From assembly GCA_014904985.1 (NCBI GenBank), contig MU128926.1, positions 253,426 to 317,425 of the forward strand: 64,000 nt of DNA, read 5' to 3'. The position numbers were made by a program, and so were the translations under genes. Shown here one piece after another: positions 24,087 through 35,501 of the stretch. This DNA comes from Hydnum rufescens UP504. Its lineage: Eukaryota > Basidiomycota > Agaricomycetes > Cantharellales > Hydnaceae. The stretch's first letter is position 1. Each line of letters opens with the position of its first letter. The notes beneath the pieces were generated by a model. It worked only from the letters and a program-made list of their open reading frames with translations, was not told the DNA's origin and ran no database searches.

Positions 24087-25702
24087 CCCAGGAGGAATCT
24101 TGCGAAGCCTACCTATTATAGTAATTCGAGTCTGCGTCAATGCCGCAAGCCGTCACGATCACAGTATTCTAATTAAGACGCCACGATTCGGCAACTAGAT
24201 TCCTTTCTACGATACACCAAGCATCACTTAAATCGCATTCGAGCTTGCCGGCCGAGAGGATATTCACATAATTTGTGTGCCCGACCAGGTGTTCCGAAGA
24301 GCGAGGCGCATATGAAAGGTCGGGCCGACAACGTTCTGCAATATAATTGTCTTAGTGGTTCACACCCGCCCTCATCGAGGTCTGTGGGCGAGACCGTTGG
24401 CCACCAACCGGATGGGCGAGCCTAATACTCGCTATCGTACCGGTGAAGGTGCGGAGAAACGGTGTTTCTCCCCTTAGTAGACCAACCCACGCCATTATAT
24501 TCATTCTCAGGGCAAGGATCCTTGTCCTGCCTGAGTAAATGCTACGCATGAGCTCATTGGCTACCATGGGAATAGGCGATGGGTGGCTCTTCAAAAATAG
24601 GACGCCCATTTCTCATTACACCAACACTCATACTGATAGGGTGTCTTCAATTTGCGTGGCTTGATTCGCCCTAATTCTTGAAGCGTTTCGCTGAAGGGGA
24701 CCCATATAGGCAAATGCTATCTTCCCATCTATGGTAGTAACTCATAATAGTGAGTGAAGGTCAATGCCCATCCTGATGAGAAAGCTCTGCCACTACCTCT
24801 CGATAGCCAGCCGTCTCAAGTCATAATGGACCTGGAAGCGACCTAATTTGTCATGTGCGCAGGAATTGGCACTTCAATGGTCGTGTGTCAAGGATATGCC
24901 AGACGATGATGCGACAATGCTGCTTATTTATTTCAGAGGAACGTGTCTTCTTTTCTTCCTTCTCTAACAAACCATGGATACGACGAGGCCGAAATCGCAT
25001 CTAAGCGGAGTTGGTGAGAGATATTCATCGGCGGCACGGCAGAGGGGTATTAATATTGTTGCTGATGCAATGAGTCAGCCGCCAACGTGCGTAGTGGGCC
25101 CCGTAACACCAGGCACGAGGACCAATTCGATCTTTCAGACAAATCCTAGGGATTCCCTTTTCGTCTCAACGAAATCTAAATTCTCTATCAGTGTGAGTAT
25201 TGCTATAATCACGCGATCGGGTAGAGCTTGAGCACTCGGTACGCGGTTACTATGAATGTATAGAAGTCATTCATAATGCAGAATAGAAGCAGTCCGCTCA
25301 AAATAGTGAGTAAGATAGGGGTGCCTCATTGAATGGTCAAATGACTGTGGGTTAGAATCGACTGGCTTCAAACGACCGACTCAGCAAGAGTGCTTGCGTG
25401 ACAACATAATGACAGCGCGGTTATTCCAGGTGGTCTACACCTTACAAACTTATATACAATAAGAAAGGAGAAATGAGGGTGACTGGGCAAAAATTTTACG
25501 TCTTCTTTGTATCCTAGAGAACGATGAAATTACCGAATGGCTATAAGCAACCTTTCAGTGATCTCAACTAACAAGTCCGAAGCAAGTTAACGGACCTTTT
25601 GGCCCACCTCAGGATCGTCGGACTGGCCCTCGTAGTAGTGGTGAGTGGATACGGACACTTGGATGTGACGGGGCTCATCCTTCTTTGAGGCCTGCCCCTG
25701 AA
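24087..25702. other. non-coding; one unassigned open frame
   Basis: The minus strand is open for 85 codons at 24352-24609 (contains MRSIYSGRTRILALRMN) without a recognisable domain. From about 25400 the sequence is the 3' flank shared by DUF6534 copies B and C (GTGACAACATAA, GAATGGCTATAAGC). Confidence 0.4.
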
Positions 25703-27867
25703 TTAATTCGAATGCATCGTCATGTAAGCAGACGTGGAGGGCGAAAGCAACAGATTCAATGGGGTGGAAAACAGACGAACGGTTTTGTTCAATGATAGAA
25801 AAGAGTGAGGTCCGGTTTCGTTAGACGGCTCCTGGCCGTGGTTTCCTCGCGAACCTACGGGGCACAGCGCGATGTTATCCGAGAAGTGGAGAGCACCTGC
25901 TCCGCCCGTAGTGAGAGTACCCCGACGATTCAGGCTGTTAGAATGACATCCTCGCGGTTAGAGATTTATCTGCCTTGAATCGAGGAAAGCAAAGGGAACA
26001 TCTCACAAAGCAAGTAACGTGTTGCTAGTTTCAAATACGGTAGAGTAAAGACTATTACCAAGGGATTACGGTGTTTAGACATGCTCACCTGTACAGTTTA
26101 GCAAGCACTGTGTTCCAAGAATTAATCAGAGGGAGAATTCTGAGTTTAATGAAGGGAGGCACACCAATATTGGCTGCTAGATGAATTAGAGTCTCATTTC
26201 TTACAATGAACTGCGGGGATACGGCGTTGGAAGCCCAATTACATAGGAGACCAGGTCAACTAACCGTGACAACTTCTAGCAGAGCGAAAGAGCTGGGTAA
26301 AGGCGAGGATTGTTATTAGTGAATTATCAAGCGCATTATGGAGAGCGACACCAACGCCGGCAAAGCACCAGTATTTACGGTCCACACAATTAGCCGCACG
26401 AGGAGAATATCCGTCCTGGATATCACCAATCCCTCGCAGGTCAGGAAGTGGTGTCAGTGGAAGTCGAAAAGAGATGGCGCACTGTTTGAATCCTGTACGT
26501 GACGTATACAGTGTCCAAGCCACAGGGATAGTGACTGCAACGTCACAGACACTACATGTCACAAGCCATATAGTAACAAGCCACTGTTCGCAAAAATTCA
26601 GTACGGAAGGGAATGTGAGTTCCTCAGGGGGCCATAACGGACCGTGTACTGTTTGTACTCTGCAAAGCGAGGGAGGGTGTACCTATTCGAGCATAGCACG
26701 GATTAAAACTGATCAAGAAGGGGAATCGGCACTACGGACGTGAGGACGGCACAGGCTGAAAGGTCTTTATCGGTCAACCGTCCAGTGGTGAAAATGAAAA
26801 ACATGGCTTACCTTCTCCCGTTGCTATTCAAACAAGGAAGCATTTTGTTAAGAATATCCTTTCTCAGATGAGTTCCCCATCGTACCCAAGGTGACAATAG
26901 AAAGTATCACAGTAAAGGCGGCCACGGGCCAAAGCTTCGGGTTGACTGGGAGACCGAACATGAGTGTTACATGAGGTAGTTCAAACAAGACAAATATGAC
27001 TGACTCACGATGATACAAACGACGTGTAAAGTACCTGCGCAGATGAGCATGATGGATTCAAGTCTGTCGCTGCGAGAGTGCAGGCACATACATTTGGACT
27101 ATGAATGCTGGCAGTGGCTACAACGCTCATCTCAGCACATGCACGGCAATGCCACAGAATTGAAATAGCCTCGAACCTCTAGCATGATGCAGAACTAGAA
27201 CGACCCATAAGCGTCGAGTTTAACCATCCTTCGAGATCAGTCGAGTCAAAAATTGGATGCTAATTGGACTTACCGAGACGAGCCTTGAAAGCAAACAGTT
27301 AGCCACGTGATGGAAACTGCGTGCCACAGGCCTTCTTACCAAGTACTCCGTGGAAGATATTCGAAGTCGCCATAGTGCTGCACCTTCAAAGAGAGGGAGA
27401 TATTAAGTAAGCGCGCGAAGGGAGACTGGCGGCGCAAGTATCAGGCCTACACTGTATTGGAAAATAATTACACTAACTGTAATCTGATGTGTACAGTCGA
27501 TGATCCTTGAGGAAAACATCGCTGAGCATTGATAAAATCTATCAATGGCAGACATCTCGTACCAAAGTGCAGCCACAATGCATTTAAGCCAGGCAGGATC
27601 CCGCTTGAAGCGAAGAGCATAATAATAGCATTGTGTTGTCAACTGTTCCAAAGCGTTTATTACGCATTGAGTCTTGTTAGAGATGTCAAGCCATGCTTGC
27701 TCACTATTCCAAATAATCTGAGAGGGAGTAAGCGGGCCGCAATGAGGCACTCTAACAAGGGATCCTTACAAAGCCGAGACTATAACGCTGACAAGCATCG
27801 CGCCCAAGGTATTGTCAAGCACTGCGACCACGGCGCTTTCGAGAAGGTATTTTGTTTCCAACTCCAT
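25703..27867 (-). CDS. DUF6534-type seven-helix membrane protein, copy B
   Basis: Second member. The start at 27867 gives MELETKYLLESAVVAVLDNT then LGAMLVSVIVSAL. Next are the micro-exon LFGI, LTTQCYYYALRFKRDPAWLK, IIDCTHQITVSVIIFQYSVG, VNPKLWPVAAFTVILSIVTL, LVTCSVCDVAVTIPVAWTLY, SRTGFKQCAISF and RTDILLVRLIVWTVNTGALP. The tail is LNRRGTLTTGGAGALHFSD, ending at the TAA at 25703-25705. Exon borders correspond to copies A and C. Conserved membrane cores against diverged introns and tails suggest past selection. No function is known for the family. Middle exons near 27.1-27.4 kb were not resolved. Confidence 0.7.
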
Positions 27868-28269
27868 GGCAATCAATGGGAGGGGAAAGACTCCGCCTTG
27901 TGTCCCAAGCCTCCTTTATCTGAGATATCCAATACAATAAGTCAAATCACAACGATCAGAGTACCCATCGCAGGGCTCGGATTGCCCATTCTACCGTAGC
28001 TGCCCATGAGTAAAATGATCGAAGCCCCAAGATAAACATTCCACGGAACGCATAATTTCTCTAATATGACGATTCAATTCCGGAGCGCATAAAAGGCAAC
28101 CCCTGGCATTTAGGTATTTAGGTTCACACCCGTAACGCCGAAAAGACAAACGAACGTTGGGTCTGTTGCCAGTCAAAATATGCCAAAAAATCCTAGTAGG
28201 GGTTACTAGGGGTTCCGAAATCAGTTAAGGCCCGAGGCCCGAGGGGTCTTGTACACAAGCCAGTGAAGA
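27868..28269. other. intergenic, no gene recognised
   Basis: Upstream flank of DUF6534 copy B. Nothing further supported. Confidence 0.4.
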
Positions 28270-28325
28270 TAGTGTTGCCGGGACTCGGCTGGACTCGGCT
28301 CCCAGACGGCTTGTGGTGCTTAGAG
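28270..28325. repeat. hAT-like terminus, third variant
   Basis: Reads TAGTGTTGCCGGGACTCGG followed by a repeated GGACTCGGCT word, like the TAGTGTTGCCGCGACTCG ends of the neighbouring elements. No matching right end found. Confidence 0.5.
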
Positions 28326-28544
28326 ATCTGAGATACTGAAATGGCAGGAGTTGGCCTCGGACTGGACGCGGTGTCTGCCGCGAACCTAAGCGGCAAGGCC
28401 CCAGATACGCTCGTGACCAGATCCCTCAAGCGAAAGCCACCAGATTGTTGACATGATCGTATGTCTTATGACAACAAAGATATCCTAAATAGGGAAGTGA
28501 GCTTATGTGAAGATAAAGATATGTGGTGTCAATATTACCCATTG

Positions 28545-28871
28545 AGGTGCGTATGCATTATATATAGCATGACTCCATGAAGTATTCGGCAGCTGTGACG
28601 GGGATCTTGGGCAATGTTCTGTGGGCGTCCGTCTGCCACTGGTCCAAATGCCTTAAAGAAATTGTCCAAATCCACATCCCAGAAGATATTGTGCTATTGG
28701 GTCATAGTGATCCGCCAGGTCCATGGTAAGGAACAAGGATGGATTACCCAACACCACACTCATGCCCCATATTTGTGACTGAAATCGATACCGGGATGCG
28801 TCTGAGTCAACAACAGTGGAACGAGTAGTAGGTGCCGCACGAATAAAATCAGACACAGCTGTTTTTTTCAC
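28545..28871 (-). mobile_element. Helitron Rep/helicase-like N-domain fragment
   Basis: Minus strand reads SRYRFQSQIWGMSVVLGNPS then LFLTMDLADHYDPIAQYLLG and, after a gap, NIAQDP and VTAAEYFMESC. These match the Helitron_like_N pattern (exchange-of-bases region NPSDxxxPI, then DPxxAAxFF). A one-base frame change lies between DP and VTAA near 28590. No Rep HUH motif or helicase motif follows, so this is a short dead fragment of a rolling-circle transposon. Family match is by memory of the motif order. Confidence 0.65.
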
Positions 28872-28923
28872 ATGATGACAGCGAATTGCTCACGGAATTA
28901 AGTGATGGCAGTTGCCGAATCTT

Positions 28924-29938
28924 CAGGTGTTGCCGCGACTTGCAAATTAAGTCGACTCAAGTCGCAAGTCGAGTCGCGCCGAGTCGCTTCCAAGTCGAGT
29001 CGCTTCCGCGACTTGGAAGTCACAAGTCGAGTCACACAAGTCGGTCAAACTGACTCCAAGTCACTAGATATTCAGCATACTGTTACATACATAGCTAAAG
29101 TAGTATGTTGTACTCTACTGGTATGCTGTGGTAAAAATGGACCTTGAGTGGTGTAGAACTGATTTACCAAGTATTGATGGTACCTGTTTTATGGTACCCG
29201 TTTTCTGGTAACAAAAATTTTTCTGAAAATCCTGTTGTGCTCCTCCCTCTCTACTCTCACGGGTCTACTTGCGTGGTTACACAGCAGAATATGGCGAGTT
29301 TTTTCTTCAAGCTCCGAGAATAACAAAGCGGCGCAGTCGTCTCAAACCCGAAATTATGGAGGCCCTTCAGACCTTAAAGTTTATGTTGAAAAAGAAGCGC
29401 CTGGACTTCACGGATGGTTGGGTAACTGACCTGTTGAAATGGGCGGTTATCGACTACGGCGTATGTTGTCACGTGCCGCTCGCCCCTCCCCTCTCGTGCC
29501 TCTACTCCTCTCCGCACGTCCAGCCCACTCTAGGGCTGCCCTCCTTTACTATATATATAACGTAGGTATTTCATGTACATACCTCACTGGTTTGTACCTC
29601 CGCAACCGTACCCTGCACCAAGGTTCTTTTATCACACAATGACCTCATGGAAATGCAGGTGGAGGAGGAGACCTATCAATTTGCACTCGACAATATTTTG
29701 GATTCTGGGGATGCCAATTGCAATGATATCTTGGAAAAGGCTGGTCTATTTGACGATTAATGAAAGTTTCTGTAATACATGGCCATACGGGAGGTACCGA
29801 CAGTTCAAGTCGACTCAAGTCGACTCTTGCGACTCGACTACGACTTGGAAGTCATACGAAGTCACAAGTCGTTCCAAATCGCCGGAAGTCGCCGAAAGTC
29901 GAGTCGTAGTCGCGCCGAGTCGAGTCGCGGCAACACTA
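28924..29938 (+). mobile_element. hAT-type element of about 1.0 kb with degenerate transposase
   Basis: The left end at 28924 is CAGGTGTTGCCGCGACT; the right end is the inverse, AGTCGCGGCAACACTA, ending at 29938. Both ends carry dense AAGTCG/GAGTCG subterminal repeats (28940-29060, 29800-29925). The interior holds the C-terminal hAT dimerisation block (SRLKPEIMEALQTLKFMLKK, then DFTDGWVTDL; 29330-29440). A final exon-like block starts MQVEEETYQFALDNILDSGD and ends GLFDD with a stop near 29760. The catalytic DDE part is absent, so the element is non-autonomous. A clear 8-base target duplication was not found. It is a relative of the minus copy at 23.1 kb. Confidence 0.75.
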
Positions 29939-30609
29939 GGTGTTGGTTGGTTGGAATTCTCGTTTATATACGGCGGCGAGCTGCCTATGGGTAGAGCACC
30001 TAGGGCGGTCCTTTTACAAGGATATTATTAGATTTTCTTTCCCTCTCGCGCTCCTCTCCTGGTAAATTCCTCATGGGACTCGTAGTGTGCTATTCTCCTC
30101 TGCTTATCCAGCTTTCCCTTTTTGAGTCTCTGCAAGGCAGACATGGTGCATCTCGCCATTACAAGTGATCTCGACTTAGTACCACTTCCAGGCGACTCAA
30201 CTCAAGGGCCTTTCAAGAAGTCGTTCGTACCTCGGACTAGGTTTGGCAAACAAGACTAAAAATGTTTTCCGTTCAAAGTTCTACCTAACAGGGACTCATG
30301 CGAAGAAAAGCCATAGCAAGGTAAGGATTCCCTAACTCCTTCATTATCCTGATTCCGAGTACGTTTCGTGGGGTCTCCCTTGGTTGGCAGCATGGAATCG
30401 TATGACTGATTCACTAGGAACCAACTACACGGCAATGCTGTCATGTACCCATGAATATGCAGAAGGAACACATTCTGCAGAACTGCTACCGATTAACAAG
30501 AATATCGTGTGTGCTTGGGCCAGAATCGTCAATATCATGTTGCATACTGAACAGCGAGATCGTATGTACTAAGCACAGGATGTGAAAGCACCGGGTGTGA
30601 TGTTGATAG
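29939..30609. other. non-coding, no gene recognised
   Basis: Contains the 3' flank of the first AIM24 copy from about 30610 on; the remainder has no supported feature. Confidence 0.4.
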
Positions 30610-32621
30610 GGCGGTCCGCACGATGGAAATCGGAACCATACTCTACGCACTCCCGCCCGGGACCTGGTCCCGGATCCACGATCCAAGGTTGGACGGGTTC
30701 CTGGTTTGAATATACACAGTACCAGGCCCTGTGAACCTACAAAAGCAGTAGAGGATCCAAAAGTTAGTTGCAGACGAGGAAAAATCACTGAAATGAAGCA
30801 TAAAGTAGTCAGTCCGGACGAACCTGCAGACGAAGCCTTCGCCTGTGTGGAGACCGGAAATTAAACCTCCGGCGCCGATGCGCTCTATAGTGTAATTGGC
30901 AGACCACGCAACCAAATTGCCATTGTCCACTAGAATCGGGGGGGAATGTATAGCAATTAAACCAAGTTTCCCCTGAAGAGGCAAGTGTCGTACCGATCCA
31001 CTGTTCTCCGGGCTGAAGGGTGCGCCGAATGATAGCACCCACACTCTGAACGAAGAGTACACCCTGCCCATCCACATGGTACACCACTAATCCTTCCCCC
31101 GAGACTACAATTAAGCAAACATTGATTTCTGAATGCAGGATACAAAGAGATGGAAGAAAGATGTACGCACAAAGGGCCTTGGTGATGCCTTGTCCTTTGA
31201 TCGTACGCGTGACGCCCAGCGTAGCGGCCAAAAAGGCGTTATTTCCAACCTTCCACTTTGTCTGTCCATCCAAAACAATGGGGAGGATGTCGCCCCAAAT
31301 TTCGGGGGCCAACAGGACCTCTCCTGGGCCGGTGAAAAGGGATTCGCTCATCTTGACGATCCGTTCAGTATGGGGCACACGGGATATCTTCGATCCAAGC
31401 TTACCTCACTACCAGTCACCAATTTCTTGAGGCTGAAGGAATCCAAAAATAAGCAAGGGATGCAAAGAAACAAGCAAAGGGATCGATTGTGGATACCTGA
31501 AGTTCAACTACAATATACCACAGGATCAGACAGACAGAATATAGATGGCTGAACATTCTGGATATGCACCTTTCCCTTTATCTGAACCGAAGCGTCCATG
31601 GCCAGCATCGTGCCCGGCTTTCCTTTGATCTCGGCTCCTGGTTGTAGGTAAAATCTTAGGACTGTATTGCTGTCGCGATGGTCGATTCTATATTGGCCTC
31701 CTTGGAACGAGCCGTTGGTATCGAGTGCAGTCGAGGCATTGGTGGGGTAGTTTGACGAGGAAGGCAAGGCAGAGTATTGATTAGGAGGAGGACCTTGGGG
31801 GGGAGCATAATGGCTTTTATAGTCTCCCTGAAATGGTGGAGCGTACGACATTATTGTAATATCGCAACAGAGGCACTGGATGGAGAAAAATGCGGATGAC
31901 GGGGCGCACCTCTCGGGTCTCTTTTATGTCGCTCGTCGTTAAAGGGGGCTTGTGCAGTGCCACTTCCGCAGTCAGCTATGCGCTCTGACCTAGTCTCACC
32001 TGTGCCGCTGCCAAGGCGGAAATAGCGGGCGGAGAACTTTTTCCACCTCTCACGTTCATTTGGCCCCGCGATTTAGTGTTCTATGAGGACTGGCTGGTTT
32101 GGGTGATATCTGTCACTGTTCAAACTTACCTGTTTGGATTGCTTGTTACATTCTATAAACTGTAATAGGCAGCTTGCGAAGCTATGCCTTTATAAAGTAC
32201 GGGATCTCACGGCTCCGAAGTGGCTGAGCTTCACATTTCACACAAACGACATGCAGTGCGTCAATTCAGAGAGCTGTGAAAAGAGGAAAGTGCCAGCTTT
32301 TGAATCGCGGAGCAACTAAAGCCAAAATATCTCATTTTCCAATTCGGCTGGCCATAGCTTTCAGATAAACCGAGATTCCCCAATTAGTCTGACTGATTGC
32401 GTCGTCCAGCCCAACTTTGTCCTCGTTCCCATGTAGTTCCGAGAGCCTCGGGCCGCTGTACAACGAAGATTACCTCAACAGTGCTCAAGTGGGAGGTTAT
32501 TGACACTCAAGTGACTGGTCCGATTTTTGCAAAATACACCTGTCTGACATCATAATGAAAGCAATACAGCACAGTAAAACAACAAAACTAGCGGCGGCAA
32601 CCAGAGCATTGTCATACATAC
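30610..32621. repeat. segmental tandem duplication, unit 1 (AIM24 copy 1 plus flanks)
   Basis: Colinear with 33138-35290. Shared words include CACGATGGAAATCGGAA at the left edge, the whole AIM24 gene, a promoter word TTTTATGTCGCTCG with AAAGGGGGCTTGT, GCCACTTCCGCAGTCAGCTA, CGACATGCAGTGCGTC, CCAATTCGGC and, at the right edge, AAAACAACAAAACT and GCATTGTCAT. Exons are better conserved than flanks, so the duplication is old and the genes have stayed under constraint. Confidence 0.85.
30643..31851 (-). CDS. AIM24: AIM24 family protein, copy 1
   Basis: The start at 31851 (MSYAPPFQGDYKSHYAPP) opens a Pro/Gln/Ser-rich N-terminus. The AIM24 (DUF124) beta-fold follows: FQGGQYRIDHRDSNTVLRFY, LQPGAEIKGKPGTMLAMDAS, VQIKGK, then ESLFTGPGEVLLAPEIWGDI, TLGVTRTIKGQGITKAL, SGEGLVVYHVDGQGVLFVQS and RRTLQPGEQWI. 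It ends with VDNGNLVAWSANYTIERIGA, FTGPGTVYIQTRNP and a stop at 30643-30645. Introns of about 50-60 bases separate six or seven exons and all junctions read in frame. In yeast, Aim24 is an inner-membrane protein supporting MICOS and respiratory complexes. These basidiomycete proteins lack an obvious presequence, so location is not certain. Confidence 0.88.
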
Positions 32622-33137
32622 TATGGGCATTATACTGTAAAAAAAAAACATCTGAACGAATGAACATTTGGACAAACAAACATTTGAGCGACTGAACAAA
32701 TAACCGTACAAGGTCTGAATGAATGAACGCAAATCCACTACTCGATCTGCTGCTGATTTCTCTAAGTCATATGGCACGGACCAGAGAAGCCCTGGGGTTC
32801 TTAGGGCTGTAAATACCACTGCTCGCCGCAGCCATGGCCAAGTCCGGCGTTGAGGTTGTTGAGTTCGCCATTGCAACATTGCTTACCTCATACACCTGTA
32901 TGAGGTAAGCAATGTTGGGGGCATCGGTGATGGCGAACTCAACAGCCTCAACACCAGACTCAGCCATGGCTGCAGGGAGCAATGGTATTTGCGGCCCTAA
33001 GAACCCCAGGGCTTCTCCGGCACTCCGTGCCATATGACTTAGAGAAATCAGTAGCAGACCGAGTAGTGTGTTTGCATTTATTTGTTCAGTCGCTCAAATG
33101 TTTGATATTTCTTTTTCTTACATTATAATGCCCATAT
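32622..33137. repeat. 515-base imperfect palindrome (fold-back) at the duplication junction
   Basis: Arms 32622-32895 and 32896-33137 are inverted copies. The centre AACATTGCTTACCTCATACA/CC/TGTATGAGGTAAGCAATGTT (32875-32916) is perfect over 20 bases per side with a two-base spacer. Outward the arms match through GTTGAGTTCGCCAT, CAGCCATGGC, GCCCTGGGGTTCTTAGGG and CATATGGCACGG to AACATTTGAGCGACTGAAC and the edges TATGGGCATTATA / TATAATGCCCATA. The right arm (minus, from 33033) is open: MARSAGEALGFLGPQIPLLP then AMAESGVEAVEFAITDAP. The left arm carries the same text with a stop after 13 codons. Foldback element or hairpin-capped rearrangement are both possible. Confidence 0.9.
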
Positions 33138-33267
33138 GGTGGCCCACACGATGGAAATCGGAAACTCTATGAGCCCCCGCCCATGTTGAAAGACAGGCTA
33201 CGGCGGCGACTGAAAGAGTCTTAGATTGGAAAGCTACTCGATGTAAACACATGTAAACAGTGTCCTC

Positions 33268-34509
33268 TCAGCCCAGGGCCTGGTCATGGATCCATGATCC
33301 AAGGCGGGATGGGCTCCTGGTTTGAACATACACAGTACCAGGCCCTGTGAACCTAAAAAAAAAGCAGAGGGCCCAAAAGTGAGTTGCAGACCAGGAAAGA
33401 ACACAGAAATAAAGCATAACGAGACAGTCTGGACGAACCTGCAGACGAAGCCTGCGCCTGTGTGGAGACCGGAGATTAAGCCTCCGGCACCGATGCGCTC
33501 AACAGCGTAATTGGCGGACCACGCAACCAAGTTGCCATTGTCCACTAGAAGGGTGGGAATGTATAACAATCAAGCCAAGTTTCCCCTGGAGAGAGACAAG
33601 CGCCATACCGATCCATTGCTCTCCAGGCTGAAGGGTGCGCCGAATGATAGCGCCCAGACTCTGAACGAAGAATACACCCTCCCCAGCGACATGGTAGACC
33701 ACTAATCCTTCCCCCGAGACTATAATAGAGCAAACACTGATTGATGAATGCAGGATAAAAAAGAACGGGAGGAAGATGTACGCACAAAGGGCCTTGGAGA
33801 TGCCTTGTCCTTTGATCGTACGCGTGACGCCCATCGTACTGGCCAAAAAGGCGTGATGTCCAACCTTCCACTTTGTCTGTCCATCTAAAACAATAGGGAA
33901 GATGTCGCCCCAAGCTTCAGGGGCCAACAGGACCTCTCCTGGGCCAGTGAAAAGGGATTCGCTCATCTTGACGATCCTTTCAGTATAGAGCACAGGGAAT
34001 ATCTTCGATCTAAGCTTACTTCACTACCGGTCACCAATTTTTTGAGGCTGAAGAAATTAAAAAAAAATAAATGAAAAATGAACAAGGCGTGCAAAGAAAT
34101 AAACAGAGGAATCGATTGTAGATACCTGAACTTCAACTATAATACACCACACAGGATCAGACCGACAGAATATAGATGGCTGAACATCCTGGAGATGCAC
34201 CTTTCCCTTTATCTGAACTGAAGAGTCCATGGCCACCATCGCGCCCGGCTTTCCCTTGATCTCGGCTCCTGGTTGTAGATGACATCTGAGGACTGTATTG
34301 CTGTCACGATGGTCGATTCTATATTGGCCCCCTTGGAACGAGCCGTTGGTATCGAGTGCAGGCGAGGTCTCGGCCGGCTGGTTTGACGTGGAAGGCAAGG
34401 CAGGGTCTTGAGTAGGAGGAGGTCCTTGAGGGGGCACACGATAGCTTCCATAGTCTCCCTGAAGTGGTGGTGGCGAGGCCTGAGGGTATTGATGTTCAGC
34501 GTACGACAT
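33268..34509 (-). CDS. AIM24: AIM24 family protein, copy 2
   Basis: Paralogue of copy 1 with the same exon pattern. The start at 34509 gives MSYAEHQYPQASPPPLQGDY, a longer Pro/Gln-rich N-terminus. The core repeats FQGGQYRIDHRDSNTVLRCH, LQPGAEIKGKPGAMVAMDSS, ESLFTGPGEVLLAPEAWGDI, TMGVTRTIKGQGISKAL, SGEGLVVYHVAGEGVFFVQS, RRTLQPGEQWIG and LVAWSANYAVERIGAGGLIS. The final exon FTGPGTVYVQTRSPSRLGSW ends at the TGA at 33268-33270. No frame damage was found, so both copies may be working genes. Differences from copy 1 lie mostly in the N-terminus and introns. Confidence 0.88.
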
Positions 34510-34640
34510 TAATATCTCAACACAGGCACAGAGGATGGAGAAGAATGTGGATCGCAGGGCGCACCTCTCCCGCTTCTTTTATGTCGCTCGCCGATAAAGG
34601 GGGCTTGTCGTGATTTTGCAGTGCCACTTCCGCAGTCAGC
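34510..34640 (-). promoter_or_regulatory. conserved upstream block of the AIM24 copies
   Basis: The stretch just upstream of the start (TTTTATGTCGCTCG, AAAGGGGGCTTGT, GTGCCACTTCCGCAGTCAGC) is kept almost unchanged at 31915-31985 upstream of copy 1, while other flanks have drifted. This suggests promoter function. Confidence 0.5.
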
Positions 34641-35501
34641 TAAGCGCTGTGACCCCGTCTCACTGCCAAAAGCGGGTGGCAGAAACAGCTGGCAAAAAAA
34701 AACCCCTTCGCGCCTCAGATTCGTTCGAGGGCTCGGCGTGAGATTATGGTGTTCAAGGCCACACTCCCAACTTGTTTGGAGTGTGTGTAACTGGTCGAGG
34801 CTGCGAGGCTATGCTTTACAAAGTACTGGATCTCACTGCCTCGAAGTCGTCTCATTATAGGACTGAGCTTCACATCTTGCAGAAGCGACATGCAGTGCGT
34901 CGATTCATAGAACTGTGACAGGAAAAGAAAACGCTAGCTTCTGAAAATCTCTCATTTGCCAATTCGGCAGGCCACAATTTATTTGGATAGCTCACCATGC
35001 TGTAACTTTCGAATGAAGCGAGATTCCCAAATTAGAGTGATTCATTACATAATCCGGCAAGCCCCACTTATTCCTGGTCGAGCCTCAGGATAGCCTGACG
35101 TGGTGGACAACCAAGATTATCTCAACAGTCTTTGAGTGGGAGTTATTGGTGGATTGAGCGGTCAAGTGACCGGTCCGAATACGCTTGTGTGACAACATAA
35201 CGATACTGCGACGATTCCAGATGATCCACAGCTTACGAAAACAACAAAACTTAAGTACACCAGAGGCATTGTCATGCTTCCCCTTGCATGCGTGGCGACA
35301 ATCTCGGATAGCTATAAGCGAAATACCTGTCAGCTGTCTCAAGTGAACAACAGTGGGAGAAGCGACGGACTTTTTTGGTCTACTTCAGAGATCATTCGGC
35401 TGGCTCCCAGAGTAGCGGTGCGGAGGTACAGAGAACCGAACCTGATCGTGACCGTCATTCTTCGAGCCCAGTTGCTGAATGAATTCGAAAATGTTGTCAT
35501 G

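Larger units (their letters stand above)
33138..35290. repeat. segmental tandem duplication, unit 2 (AIM24 copy 2 plus flanks)
   Basis: Partner of 30610-32621, in the same orientation. Its right edge (CAAGTGACCGGTCCGA ... GGCATTGTCATG) runs directly into the 3' flank of DUF6534 copy C. Confidence 0.85.

Noticed and set aside
32767..33033. An 88-codon minus-strand frame running across the palindrome centre
   Set aside because: The second half is the reverse complement of the first arm, so the frame is a by-product of the inverted repeat. Only the right-arm half looks like real coding ancestry.
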